Shown here in pieces: positions 20,198-29,906 of a stretch of DNA of 64,000 nt; position 1 is the first letter of the stretch, and every line of letters begins with the position of its first letter. The translations under genes were made by a program, and so were the position numbers. A model generated the notes under the pieces. It did no database searches, was not told the DNA's origin, and was given only the letters and a program-made list of their open reading frames with translations. The DNA is from Gilliamella sp. WF3-4 (GTDB lineage Bacteria > Pseudomonadota > Gammaproteobacteria > Enterobacterales > Orbaceae), in assembly GCF_001690275.1 (NCBI RefSeq), contig NZ_LZGW01000037.1, positions 19,601 to 83,600 of the forward strand, given 5' to 3'.

Positions 20198-20236
20198 TCA
20201 CTCTATCGAGTGATAAGCCTTTTATTCAAAAAGGCT
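20198..20236 (-). promoter_or_regulatory. Two adjacent hairpins between srfC and the next gene
   Basis: TCACTC-TATC-GAGTGA (20198-20213) and AGCCTTTT-ATTC-AAAAAGGCT (20216-20236) are back-to-back inverted repeats in the only sizeable gap inside the island. Neither ends in a long T-run on the minus strand. They may stabilise the srfABC transcript end or cause partial termination, separating srfABC expression from the later genes. Confidence 0.5.
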
Positions 20237-20273
20237 CATTTACTATATTTATTCAATACGTTATTATTTATTT

Positions 20274-22946
20274 TTAATTAATCTGCGATTGCTTGAAAAA
20301 ACCAAGAATTTCGCCTAATCGACTATTTTGTTCTTGACTAATTTCTCGCCCTGCATGGTGGCCTACATTTTCTTGCGCAAGCACCGCAAACGCAATAAAC
20401 CAATCAAAGATCGCATATTGAGAATAATTTTTAGTATTATCGTCTAGCTTTGGTAATGAATGCGATGATTGAACATTAAATTCACTTAATGGTGAAGAAA
20501 ATATTGGCTTACCTTGATTAACTTTGCTCATTGGTATATCAGTTACTTGACCTTGAATAAAACCTAACCAAGCAATAAAGTCTGCCAGTAAATTATGAAT
20601 AGTACTGATTTGCCTAGACTCAAGATCATCACGTTTATTACCCATATTTTCATTATTCAAAATATGCTCACTTAAACTTGCTTCAAGTTTCATGCGATTC
20701 GCAGCAGTAATAAGTTCTTCTATAATAAAAGAAAGTGATTTTTGAGTAATTCCAAAAAACTGTAAAATATGTTTATCTAAAACGATATTTCTTAAATGCT
20801 CTAACCATGCCGAAAAAACCGTTTTTGCAAACTTTGATTCTGTTGTTAATATAGTTGCTTGTTTGGTAGTTAACGATGAATTCACATCAGAAAATAATTC
20901 AAAATCCGCATTTAATCCGAAAGCATTTGATAAATTATCTAACAAATTATCATTACTATCTTGCTGTGTTTCATTTTCTATCGTATTAGAATGATAAAGT
21001 GCTCGAATTGTTTGATCGGGTAATTCAAACGTTTTAAGTAATTCGCCTAATAATAAAGCTTTATTTTGTAGTTCTTTAACAACATTAGCGATAACTTGTT
21101 TTTTCTTAACGAGCTCTTCATTACTATCTGCTTGATACCAAGTATCAAAACGCATATTAATAATGTAATCAATTTTTTCATTAAGTTGTTCAACAATCCG
21201 CTGTTGTTTAACTTCAGTTATAGCAACTTGTTCTAAATATTGACTAATTCGCCCTATACCGCCATCATTGAGTTTTAGCATAGCATCCCACGCTTCCTCT
21301 GGCTGAAAAACATATTCTTTAATATCACTATTTTGAATAAATGTGCTTCTTAATACATTCATTTTATCTTGATAATTTTCATTATAAGCTTGTTCTTGGC
21401 TAGTTTTTGAATCGACATTTAAAAACGGCACATCAAATCCAGGTTTGCGAACTAAGAAGACATTATTAAATTTATGCTCGTTGGACCAGTTACTTAGCCA
21501 ATCATAACTACCAAAGCGTTCTAAAATAGTTTGTTGTAGCAAACCACCTTTACCCCAACTATTTTTAAGATTATCTTCTGATAGTGTTAATGAGGTACCA
21601 ATGCGTTTATCAAACATAGTGATTGCCCATAATAAACCCGCTTTTTTAGTGGCTCTTTTTTCAGCAGTTTCACCTTGAGTTTTATCAATCCAACGCTCAA
21701 GAACGGGACCTACATCATTAACATCAGATTGTTTATCTGACGGAGTGCAAACAACTAGCACGTTCATTTCTTGGCTATCTGTGTATTTTTCGAAAAGATA
21801 AGCAACTTTGCCTCGCAATAAAAGCTGAGCAATAGGGTTACCTTCTTTAACATCTGAAACTGAAACCAAGTTTAAGCGACCACGATATCCAGGAAAATCG
21901 AGCAAATCGACGTTTTCAAATGTTGGCACTCTGGTTTTATTAACTAAAGGGAAGAGTAATTCAGCGGTTAGAAAAGCCAGTTGAGCTAAAGAGATATCTG
22001 TCGGCACTCCATTGAACGGCGTTATGGTCACTGATGAATCTTTATTAGTGTTCAATCGTTCAAGAATATCAACATTCATAATACTGTCAATTTGTGATTT
22101 AGTGCCATTATTATCTTTAACTAATACAGAAAGTGGCGCATACACAGTTTCAACATGACCTAAACTCGATAGTGTTGTGGCTAATTGAGTATAAATTGTA
22201 GTGAGCTCGGCAAGCCCACCCCACAAAACAGCCAATAACTCCCCTCGCTCAGCTATTGGTAAGTAAGGGAGCAAAAGGATGACTTTTTCCCAATATCCCC
22301 CTTTCAACTCATCAAGGGAATTGCCAAAGTTTTCAGATAAGTAGTCATAAAGATCAACAATATCGTCTTCGTTAACGCCACCTACATAACTGGTCTGTTT
22401 TTTAGTTTCTAAACGTTGAATCAACTGATTTAGCTGTACTAACTCAATTTTATTGGAGACTTTTTGTTGATCAAAATCCTTAAAGTAAGCATTTATCAAG
22501 ATTTTGACAATTTCTATCTCTTTAAATAATTTCAATTCTAATGGATAGTTAGGTATACCACCTTTGGCAATACGGCTAAAGCGGGTAACAAGGCCTGTTG
22601 CCTCTTTGCCACTTCCGACTGGGTTAACGTGATCGATAAAATCGAGAACTTCATTATCCACAATGGTTTCAAGTTTACCATTTTCACCAGCGGCTAATGC
22701 TGAAATAAGATAAGATTTGCCCGCTTGTGATAACCCAAAAAAACCAACTGCAACAGATTTGGCAGAAACATCACCTAATCGTTTTGCACTATTACGCAAA
22801 CGGCGCAAATCCAGAATTAAATTATCGGCTTCACTATTTAAACGTTTGGATGAATGACGTGTTTGATGCACCCATTCAATAGCCTTTGCGGACGCTTGAT
22901 AGACCTGATCCCAAGATTTAGGAAGTTGTTCATTTAAGTTATTCAT
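20274..22946 (-). CDS. srfC: SrfC-like dynamin-type GTPase (virulence factor SrfC family)
   Basis: This 890-residue protein matches the SrfC family in size and position after srfB. It has a G domain with P-loop GLSQAGKS (71-78), a possible switch-I Thr near 117 (KEATGLVTRF), a DxxG motif DFPG (350-353) and a G4-like TMFDK (443-447). The long spacing between P-loop and DxxG, and the helical remainder, resemble large dynamin-like GTPases. No signal peptide is present, so it is cytoplasmic or peripheral on the membrane. Its ATG overlaps the srfB stop (ATGA), indicating coupled translation and a fixed ratio of the two proteins. srfABC is named from SsrB-regulated factors of Salmonella; the biochemical role is not settled. 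Confidence 0.85.
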   Translation of the reverse strand: MNNLNEQLPKSWDQVYQASAKAIEWVHQTRHSSKRLNSEADNLILDLRRLRNSAKRLGDVSAKSVAVGFFGLSQAGKSYLISALAAGENGKLETIVDNEVLDFIDHVNPVGSGKEATGLVTRFSRIAKGGIPNYPLELKLFKEIEIVKILINAYFKDFDQQKVSNKIELVQLNQLIQRLETKKQTSYVGGVNEDDIVDLYDYLSENFGNSLDELKGGYWEKVILLLPYLPIAERGELLAVLWGGLAELTTIYTQLATTLSSLGHVETVYAPLSVLVKDNNGTKSQIDSIMNVDILERLNTNKDSSVTITPFNGVPTDISLAQLAFLTAELLFPLVNKTRVPTFENVDLLDFPGYRGRLNLVSVSDVKEGNPIAQLLLRGKVAYLFEKYTDSQEMNVLVVCTPSDKQSDVNDVGPVLERWIDKTQGETAEKRATKKAGLLWAITMFDKRIGTSLTLSEDNLKNSWGKGGLLQQTILERFGSYDWLSNWSNEHKFNNVFLVRKPGFDVPFLNVDSKTSQEQAYNENYQDKMNVLRSTFIQNSDIKEYVFQPEEAWDAMLKLNDGGIGRISQYLEQVAITEVKQQRIVEQLNEKIDYIINMRFDTWYQADSNEELVKKKQVIANVVKELQNKALLLGELLKTFELPDQTIRALYHSNTIENETQQDSNDNLLDNLSNAFGLNADFELFSDVNSSLTTKQATILTTESKFAKTVFSAWLEHLRNIVLDKHILQFFGITQKSLSFIIEELITAANRMKLEASLSEHILNNENMGNKRDDLESRQISTIHNLLADFIAWLGFIQGQVTDIPMSKVNQGKPIFSSPLSEFNVQSSHSLPKLDDNTKNYSQYAIFDWFIAFAVLAQENVGHHAGREISQEQNSRLGEILGFFKQSQIN

Positions 22947-25900
22947 CGTTTTATCATTCCACTATCAAGCCAATATTGTGCACTAATTAAACCAGAGTTA
23001 ACCATTGTGTTTAAGCTGAGTTTAATATCCTGATTTTTATTACAAGCCCGCCCATCAGAGGCTTTTAAATCTTTAATATAAAAATTTTCAACCATTTTTT
23101 GTTTGTTCTTTATACCTAAAGTCACTTGTAACACCACACCTTCAGCACTCAATCGTTTAGCCACGTCACTATTTTCAATTGTCAAAATATAGATAGGCGA
23201 TGCAGGCCAACGGTCAACTTCAAGCTGCCTAAATCCAAGCCTTGTGGTTCCTCTAATTTCAAATGATAGTTCAGGAAAATCATAATCAGGATTATCCAAG
23301 TCAATATCTTGGTAATAGACATTTTCCTTTTTAATCATATTCAAATTATCTAGCAGCCCAATGTATTTAACAGTTGAATATAAATCCATATTAGATGATC
23401 TAAAATAGAAATTAGGTAATCGTAAATTCTTGCTTAAAAAGCACAGCATAGCTCCCACTGCGGCTGTCGTTTTAGGATCATCAATACGTTCTTGTTTATG
23501 GAATGGGTACCAGCTACCGGTGTGATACCCGTGTAATGGTAAAATTCGCCCAGCAGGTACTGATAACCGTGATCGAAAATAACTTTGAATACCTGGTAAA
23601 CGCGAAGGGCGACCAGTTAATAAAAGCACATCACATTGATAACAGCTAATAATTTCCGATAGTGCATCAAAGGTTTTACAAATATTGTAATAATCACCAC
23701 GAATAAACAAATAATGAATACGTTTTAAGTTAATTTCGATAGTTAAATCAAGCACCGAAAAATCAGGATTGTTTAATGCGCGCTTAATTGGATCATTAAT
23801 AAAACTAAGCACGTTATCCGTCATAATGTTATGGTGTAATAATTCCCTAAAGGTAGAGCGATACACATGCTGTTCTGCGTGTAACGGATCGTAAAGCTCA
23901 TACGCTTTTAATATTTGTAAACCAACAGGCGTAAATAACTGTAAAGTAAGTTGCTGACGCAATACTGCATCTTGTATAGATAGTTGTTGCGAACCAATAA
24001 TTGTGGATAAAATTGGATTCGGGTCAGCAATGCCCGCTTGTTTTAAGCCAATTGTTAAAGCCGTTAACACGGTATCTTGGATAATATCAAGCAAGATATC
24101 ATCACCAGCAACTTTAAATCCATCACGAAAACGTTGTGTAGGTACGATATAGGCATTACTACTATTGGTTTGTGCACTGACGCCGTAGTCTAATTGATAA
24201 TCATTAATGACTAAATCGGTTGTACCACCGCCGATATCAACCGTTGCAATGGTCAGTTTTTGTTTATTTTCTTTGTCTGGGCGAATCATGGAAGCAATAA
24301 ATTCTTCACTACGTCCATTATAATTATTTTGTGTCTCATTAAAAAGGTACACAACTTGACCGCACGTTGCTTCATCCCATTGAATATAAACTTCAGGGAT
24401 ATTTGGCCAAACACTTTGTAATTGCTCTGGATTATTGAAGTCAATATTGTCATCTGAACTATCCCAACCAAGGCTTTTCCAAACCAAGCCGATTGCTTGA
24501 TATACACAGCTTTTGAATATAGCTTGTTCAGGCTTAGGCATCGCTGGAGGAATCGTTAAAATAATTGAACGTAAATTACGCGGTGTTTTAGCATGTTCAA
24601 GTTTATTACGTTGGGCAACACTATTGATTTGCATTAATGCGTGCATTAATACTTCGCAGAGCATAAATGTCATCAAAGAACTGCGAGAATATTTTGGATG
24701 GAAAACGGGCATTTTGCGATCATATTCTTCTTGAATATCATTGCTAAGAATGTGTAACGCTTCCCCATATTCATTAATTAAACTTGAAAAAGGCTCTGCG
24801 GTTGCAAACGGTTCATGATCGCTTTTGACATAATGAGAGTTAAAACGCCAACCTTGTTCGTATTTATCTTGATCCCACAAATAACGTTTTGGACTTGAAA
24901 GCCCAGTTGCCCCCTCATTGCCCTCCCGCCTACTGGCAAGCCGGCTTGCTTCTTGACCAACACGAACAATGCTTGGCCAACGAAACGTATCTCGTCGCCC
25001 ACTTTGCAAAGAAAAATGCTCTTTACCAAAAAAGGTTTGGGAAAATTCTACTCGGCTTTCAAATGGTTCATTATAAATATGCTCTGGTTGCGTTAAATCC
25101 CGAATTTCAAGCTCATAACGATGGTTTAAACTATCTTTATCTTGAACATGATCTTCAATTAAAATGCCGCAAGTGCGAGAATTTCCTACATCTAAAATCA
25201 TGTCAACAGGAATTGATTTCACCAAATCATTTTTAGTATTTGAGACAATTTTAATTGTCGGTAAATGTAATGAGTCGGCAAGTAAATGGATGATATTAAG
25301 ATAATGACCATAATAAGCTTTATTTTTCATCTCTATATTAAGATCATCTCTGTGAATTTTTAAGCGCTGGGGATCACCCGCCAACTCTTGAAAAAGATCA
25401 ATTAACCAATTGGTGATCCATTTTAGTTCTAAATACCAGGAAATGTGATCTGAACGATGTGCTAAACTAAATACGGCACCAGTCATTACATCATTTTCCG
25501 TTGGTGCAAGGTAAGCCACATCTTGTAAATTAGCAAACACTTTTGTATCAAAAGCAAAAGTAATTCGATGTGTATTACCATCGGGATCTTCCCCCTCAGG
25601 AATACTAACAATTCGAACTCGGCTCCAGTTATGAGGTCCTTTATCAAAGCGTTCAGGCGGTATTGAGCGTAAAACAGGCACTGGTAACCAAATACCGTCG
25701 TATAATTTTAACGATTGCTCAACACTTATTTCTTGTGTTGGATTAACGGCAAATGTTGGATTATCTGGCGAAAAAAATTGACCATTATCCACATCTTCAA
25801 TCAATCTAATCAGTGCGCCACTTTCGGAGGGATCAATAAAGTTACCATTAACTCTATTGCGCCAATAGTTATCTTTCCAATCAATTTTAAGAGCAAAGTC

Positions 25901-25975
25901 AAGAAACTGAATACCGCTATTCATAATAAGTGTCACTTCTTGACCATAATTGCGTAATTCTGGAAGCATATACAA
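22943..25975 (-). CDS. srfB: SrfB-like actin/Hsp70-fold ATPase (virulence factor SrfB family)
   Basis: At 1010 residues this matches the SrfB family. The actin/Hsp70 nucleotide-binding signatures are visible: phosphate-1 motif ILDVGNSRTCGILIED (260-275), phosphate-2 motif VDIGGGTTDLVI (579-590) and an adenosine-type motif LLLTGRPSRLPG (784-795). About 250 residues precede the ATPase core and a beta-rich tail follows it. There is no signal peptide or clear membrane segment, so it should be cytoplasmic. It could polymerise or act as a chaperone-like switch; both are inference from the fold. The gene follows the srfA-like gene by 3 bases and overlaps srfC by 4. ATG at 25975 is used; a second Met at residue 3 is possible. 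Confidence 0.88.
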   Translation of the reverse strand: MYMLPELRNYGQEVTLIMNSGIQFLDFALKIDWKDNYWRNRVNGNFIDPSESGALIRLIEDVDNGQFFSPDNPTFAVNPTQEISVEQSLKLYDGIWLPVPVLRSIPPERFDKGPHNWSRVRIVSIPEGEDPDGNTHRITFAFDTKVFANLQDVAYLAPTENDVMTGAVFSLAHRSDHISWYLELKWITNWLIDLFQELAGDPQRLKIHRDDLNIEMKNKAYYGHYLNIIHLLADSLHLPTIKIVSNTKNDLVKSIPVDMILDVGNSRTCGILIEDHVQDKDSLNHRYELEIRDLTQPEHIYNEPFESRVEFSQTFFGKEHFSLQSGRRDTFRWPSIVRVGQEASRLASRREGNEGATGLSSPKRYLWDQDKYEQGWRFNSHYVKSDHEPFATAEPFSSLINEYGEALHILSNDIQEEYDRKMPVFHPKYSRSSLMTFMLCEVLMHALMQINSVAQRNKLEHAKTPRNLRSIILTIPPAMPKPEQAIFKSCVYQAIGLVWKSLGWDSSDDNIDFNNPEQLQSVWPNIPEVYIQWDEATCGQVVYLFNETQNNYNGRSEEFIASMIRPDKENKQKLTIATVDIGGGTTDLVINDYQLDYGVSAQTNSSNAYIVPTQRFRDGFKVAGDDILLDIIQDTVLTALTIGLKQAGIADPNPILSTIIGSQQLSIQDAVLRQQLTLQLFTPVGLQILKAYELYDPLHAEQHVYRSTFRELLHHNIMTDNVLSFINDPIKRALNNPDFSVLDLTIEINLKRIHYLFIRGDYYNICKTFDALSEIISCYQCDVLLLTGRPSRLPGIQSYFRSRLSVPAGRILPLHGYHTGSWYPFHKQERIDDPKTTAAVGAMLCFLSKNLRLPNFYFRSSNMDLYSTVKYIGLLDNLNMIKKENVYYQDIDLDNPDYDFPELSFEIRGTTRLGFRQLEVDRWPASPIYILTIENSDVAKRLSAEGVVLQVTLGIKNKQKMVENFYIKDLKASDGRACNKNQDIKLSLNTMVNSGLISAQYWLDSGMIKR

Positions 25976-25978
25976 CCT

Positions 25979-27544
25979 TTATTGTTTTTTCATCGTTATT
26001 GGGAATGCAGTCCCATTATTATAAATTCCTTGGCAATTGGCTTTATTATCCTTGCCTTGCGTACATTGAATTTTTGGTAATTGATATTTGGTATTGTCAC
26101 TACAAACAGCCTCAGTGTTACCTGTTATATCTAAATTAGCGTTTTTAATGCCAGTGCTAACATTACCTGTACATTTTACACCATCACTACGTGTTATAGT
26201 CACTTCACCATTGCCATCATTAAAGTTATAACTTAATTGCAATGGCTTGCCGGTAGCTTTATCTTGGATCCCCCCGTTTGCAGACCATTGACCATTTAAG
26301 AAATCGGTGGTTCCTTGCTTGATTGCATCAGTAGGCAAAGCTAAATGGTCAGCCTGATCAGCAGCTGAAGTCGAATCTGATTTATTATTTTTATCGGTTG
26401 GAGAAGTCGTTTGGTCAGTGCCATCTTGGCTATTTTTCTCGTCAACATTATCTTTTTTATCCGGATCGGGAACATTGGATTTTTCATCCTTTCCATCAGT
26501 TTTATCCAGATCTGGAGATGGTACCGACCCATTTTCATTATCTTTAGCATCTGGTTTTGGAGTATTCTTATCATCATTTGTGCTATCAGCTGGTACAGGA
26601 TGATCAACCGAATCACCAGTTGCATCAGCATTAGTAGGAACACGATTAACATTATTCGTATCACCTAAAGCTGTGTCATTTGGTATCACGTTATTGGTCG
26701 CGCCTAACCGATTTTCTACAACGACATCTTTTGGCTCAGTTTTTAATGCAACGTTAGGTTTTTTCTCATCTTGTTGTTCATTTTTTTCTGCTTGATTAAT
26801 TGGAGCATTTTCTAAAGACAAATTTGGATTAATCGATATTTCAGGTTTTAACCAACAACCACGCAATAAAAACAATGCTAGCAAAAGCAACAATAAAGGT
26901 AATAATCCCAGTAACCATATCCACCAACGCTTCCACCATGGTTTATTATTAATAGGTGTCTGAACTGGAGGCACCGTTGCTGTTGATGCAACTTTTTTTG
27001 CGGGTTCTAAACAATAGAATGGAGAATTAACTTGAGGTGTTTGCGGATAAACAAATCCCCAAAAAGTAATAACGGGTTTGTCATTAACGATATAAACAAA
27101 TTGATTACTTGGAAAACGTATCGCCATCAAATTAGGCTCAGCGCTGTCGGCATTATTTTTGGGATCATAAATAAGGCGGCTAAAAAGGAGTTGATCCCCT
27201 TCTAAATTAGGATTACTCGCTAGTTGCTTACCGAAATTCATCACTTTATGTTCAAATTCTCTAAGCAAAGTTAGTGCTGATTCTTGCTCAGACTCGCTAG
27301 CAGAGCTCCAAGGTACGATATAATATTGGCCATCAGGCTGGTCTGAGTCAAAAGGAATATACCAATCAATAATATTGCCTTGATCATTACGTTGGGGGAT
27401 AGCTAAACAATCAGCATATTGCTTACCTAATTTAACTCGAAACATTTCGCGGATTTGAGTTGCAACGAGATAGGCAGCCTTACCATCATGCCCTAACATT
27501 TTGAAATCTTTGATATCACCACTTCGAAGTAATGTATTTGCCAT
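25979..27544 (-). CDS. srfA: SrfA-like single-pass membrane protein
   Basis: This 521-residue protein is the first gene of the island. The N-terminal domain (1-165) has IIDWYIPFD and VYIVNDKPVI, resembling the N-termini of the three vWA proteins. One membrane segment at about 207-228 is preceded by KPWWKRWW. A long Asp/Asn/Lys/Ser-rich low-complexity linker follows (about 240-412). The C-terminal domain (413-521) has four Cys, consistent with two periplasmic disulfides. The srfA assignment rests on position before srfB and srfC and on the architecture; family membership should be treated as likely, not certain. RBS AAAAGGA lies just before the ATG. Confidence 0.72.
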   Translation of the reverse strand: MANTLLRSGDIKDFKMLGHDGKAAYLVATQIREMFRVKLGKQYADCLAIPQRNDQGNIIDWYIPFDSDQPDGQYYIVPWSSASESEQESALTLLREFEHKVMNFGKQLASNPNLEGDQLLFSRLIYDPKNNADSAEPNLMAIRFPSNQFVYIVNDKPVITFWGFVYPQTPQVNSPFYCLEPAKKVASTATVPPVQTPINNKPWWKRWWIWLLGLLPLLLLLLALFLLRGCWLKPEISINPNLSLENAPINQAEKNEQQDEKKPNVALKTEPKDVVVENRLGATNNVIPNDTALGDTNNVNRVPTNADATGDSVDHPVPADSTNDDKNTPKPDAKDNENGSVPSPDLDKTDGKDEKSNVPDPDKKDNVDEKNSQDGTDQTTSPTDKNNKSDSTSAADQADHLALPTDAIKQGTTDFLNGQWSANGGIQDKATGKPLQLSYNFNDGNGEVTITRSDGVKCTGNVSTGIKNANLDITGNTEAVCSDNTKYQLPKIQCTQGKDNKANCQGIYNNGTAFPITMKKQ

Positions 27545-27586
27545 ATATTCCTTTTTATTCCTTAATTTTATTTATCTTTTTATAGG

Positions 27587-27616
27587 ATTATATCAATTCT
27601 AACAGAAAAACTTGAA
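27587..27616 (-). promoter_or_regulatory. Candidate promoter of the srf island
   Basis: On the minus strand a perfect -10 TATAAT (plus-strand 27587-27592) lies 18 bases downstream of a weak -35 TTCAAG (27611-27616), about 43 bases before the srfA-like ATG. It is the only good -10 in the 286-base gap after gss. The weak -35 would fit an activator-dependent promoter. Confidence 0.4.
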
Positions 27617-27830
27617 TGTTGTAATTGGTTTGCTAGCCGATATTATGAGCTTTTCGTCTGTTTTTTAACTCAAAATACAATCAATTCATCATAAAAAATA
27701 ATAGGTTATATAAAAATTATTTTAAAAAAGCCACGCGATTATCCGGTTAATTTTATCCAATAAGCACAATTGCTATTATTTCTGTTTTATACTAAAACGT
27801 ATAAATTATCTGCAACCTCTTTATAAAAAC

Positions 27831-29705
27831 TCACTTTATAAACTCATCATCTGTTAAAACGCGTAATGGTTGCATATCACTTTCACCTTTTATAACCAAT
27901 GTAGGATCTGACCGTAAACAAGCACCGCCATAATGCCCACCAACAGTAAAAGTACATAACTGTAGATATCGATCATCGACCTTAGGTAAACACCATAATT
28001 CTTGATAGATGTTTTCTTGTTTTACAAATTTACCCTGTGTTTTATCAAGCACTTGTTCTTTACTATTCACTAATTCAATATTGCTACCCCGCCGTCCTGC
28101 GATCGGTTTAATAGCATAACCTTTTTTAATTAGGTTTTCATTAAGTTCAAAAGTCGATTCTAATAAGTAACGGTGGTTAGGAAATAATGACCATAACACA
28201 GGTAAAATAGCTTTATTACTTGGAATAACCGTCCATAATGGCTCAAAAACAGACACTTCTGGCCGTAATAATACATCAATTAATCTCACTGAATTTTCAG
28301 GGTGCCCTGTACGAATAGGTAACCCAGCAACTTGTGCTTCACTTTCTTCTCGAAGCTGTTCTAAAACCGTTTCCCAAGCCCATGTTTTCCAGACACAAGT
28401 TACTTGACGGCCTTCATCATCCACAAGCCGCCCACGTTTATCCCAACATAGCCCATTAAGGCCCCGTAAAATCTTACTACTAAATCCAGCTTGAGTAAGA
28501 GCACTTTGCATAAATAGTGCATGATAATTTTCTTCACTATCATTGTCTTGCATAATATGAACAAAAGGTTCGGCGTCACTATGCACCCAACAGTTAGCTA
28601 AAGAATTAAGTAGGCCACAACTAGGATCAGTTCCTCGGGTTAATCCCGCTTGGATTGCCCATTTTTGTAAAATATGCCCCGCTTCCGTATGGCAAGAGGC
28701 CGAATCGGCATTATATTCATAAACTTTAAAGCCACGCTCATCCATACAGAAATCTAATCGTCCAGTAATCATTTGATAACGGCGTTGCTGCCAAGAAAGA
28801 CGTAATCTTGGCCATAATATTTCAGGAACATTAAAATTAATTAATAAATTATTATCCTTTAACACCTTGTCGGTAGCATGTAAATACATTAAATGTAATT
28901 CGTTTGTTGCCCGAATTAACTCTTGTTCGGCACTTTCTGAAATGGTGAAATAACGATATTGATCATCATGGCTAATCGCATGACCTGCTGCTAATACATA
29001 CGCACTTTCTAATGGGTCTGATTCATTTAACCATTTTTTAGCAAATTGGCTTTCATTTTTAATATGAGCACTGTGGATTTCCAGTAAAGGCTTAGGAATT
29101 GTTGGTTGTGGTAAAGTATATTCGGTTTTGTCAGTTTGAATCATCCAACCTAAGATTTTCGTGTCATCAAACGTATCATGTAATTGATAGCCCTCATTGC
29201 TCACTGTCATTTTAAGTTCGCGCGTCCATTGTTGCCCAATGGGTAAGCGGGTATGTATTACATTTTGCTCAGCTATCCTAATTTTATCTTCAAACACTTC
29301 AGTAATAACAGCGACATGACCTGTTCTATCAAATACACCGCCATCATCCCATATCAATAAAGATCCTGCTTCTGGTATTTTTTTACTGCCATTAGCATAC
29401 GCCTGTAAAGGTAAAATGGCTTCGTTAACAACTTGCCTTAAAAAGCGTAGTGAAAAAATTTCGTGAGCCATACCCACATCAGTAAATACAATACCGTAAT
29501 TTAAGAATAAAAATCGCCTTGCAAATTCAACACATTGCCATTTATATCCCATATACTCATACCCAGAATAGCTACGAAATGATGCATCAGTCGGGTATTG
29601 GGTTCGATCCAATGTTTCATAATCAGAAGAATAAATGGCAACGCCACCTGGCGCATAACCTAATAATGTTCCGAAAGGTTCTTTATCACTGAGCTGAGAT
29701 AACAT
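27831..29705 (-). CDS. gss: Bifunctional glutathionylspermidine synthetase/amidase
   Basis: The enzyme joins glutathione to spermidine using ATP and also hydrolyses the conjugate, affecting polyamine and thiol pools. The 624-residue length agrees with E. coli Gss (619). The N-terminal amidase (CHAP) domain, about residues 30-170, has the catalytic Cys in YKWQCVEFARR (Cys58) and a His in RTGHVAVI. The C-terminal ATP-grasp synthetase domain (about 205-620) has MDERGFKVYEYNADSA and PIAGRRGSNIELV. It is cytoplasmic. It is upstream of and co-directional with the srf island, but the 286-base gap argues for separate transcription. Confidence 0.93.
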   Translation of the reverse strand: MLSQLSDKEPFGTLLGYAPGGVAIYSSDYETLDRTQYPTDASFRSYSGYEYMGYKWQCVEFARRFLFLNYGIVFTDVGMAHEIFSLRFLRQVVNEAILPLQAYANGSKKIPEAGSLLIWDDGGVFDRTGHVAVITEVFEDKIRIAEQNVIHTRLPIGQQWTRELKMTVSNEGYQLHDTFDDTKILGWMIQTDKTEYTLPQPTIPKPLLEIHSAHIKNESQFAKKWLNESDPLESAYVLAAGHAISHDDQYRYFTISESAEQELIRATNELHLMYLHATDKVLKDNNLLINFNVPEILWPRLRLSWQQRRYQMITGRLDFCMDERGFKVYEYNADSASCHTEAGHILQKWAIQAGLTRGTDPSCGLLNSLANCWVHSDAEPFVHIMQDNDSEENYHALFMQSALTQAGFSSKILRGLNGLCWDKRGRLVDDEGRQVTCVWKTWAWETVLEQLREESEAQVAGLPIRTGHPENSVRLIDVLLRPEVSVFEPLWTVIPSNKAILPVLWSLFPNHRYLLESTFELNENLIKKGYAIKPIAGRRGSNIELVNSKEQVLDKTQGKFVKQENIYQELWCLPKVDDRYLQLCTFTVGGHYGGACLRSDPTLVIKGESDMQPLRVLTDDEFIK

Positions 29706-29906
29706 ATTGTATTAACCTTATAGAGAATGAATAGCAAGATACATTTATCAAGCTGTTAGAATTTTCTTATCATAGATCAAATTATAGCCTTTAAAAAGCA
29801 ATGTTTATATTTCATTACTTGAAGAAGACTAAATTGCCTATATATAGTGACTATTCTTAGTAGTCTTACTGATACATTGCTCCAATTAAGTGAGAAAAAT
29901 ACAATT

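Noticed and set aside
24889..25236. 115-codon plus-strand open frame inside srfB
   Set aside because: It lies opposite the conserved SrfB sequence and shows no family features or ribosome site.
25785..25800. DnaA-box-like TTATCCACA within srfB
   Set aside because: A single match inside a coding region, without clustering, is expected by chance and does not mark an origin.
26341..26668. Open frames on both strands in the srfA linker region
   Set aside because: They are shadows of the low-complexity Asp/Asn/Lys linker; the repetitive codons keep other frames open.
29847..29906. GTG start extending ybeD by 20 residues
   Set aside because: The extra residues are not part of the family, and the ATG start gives the usual length.
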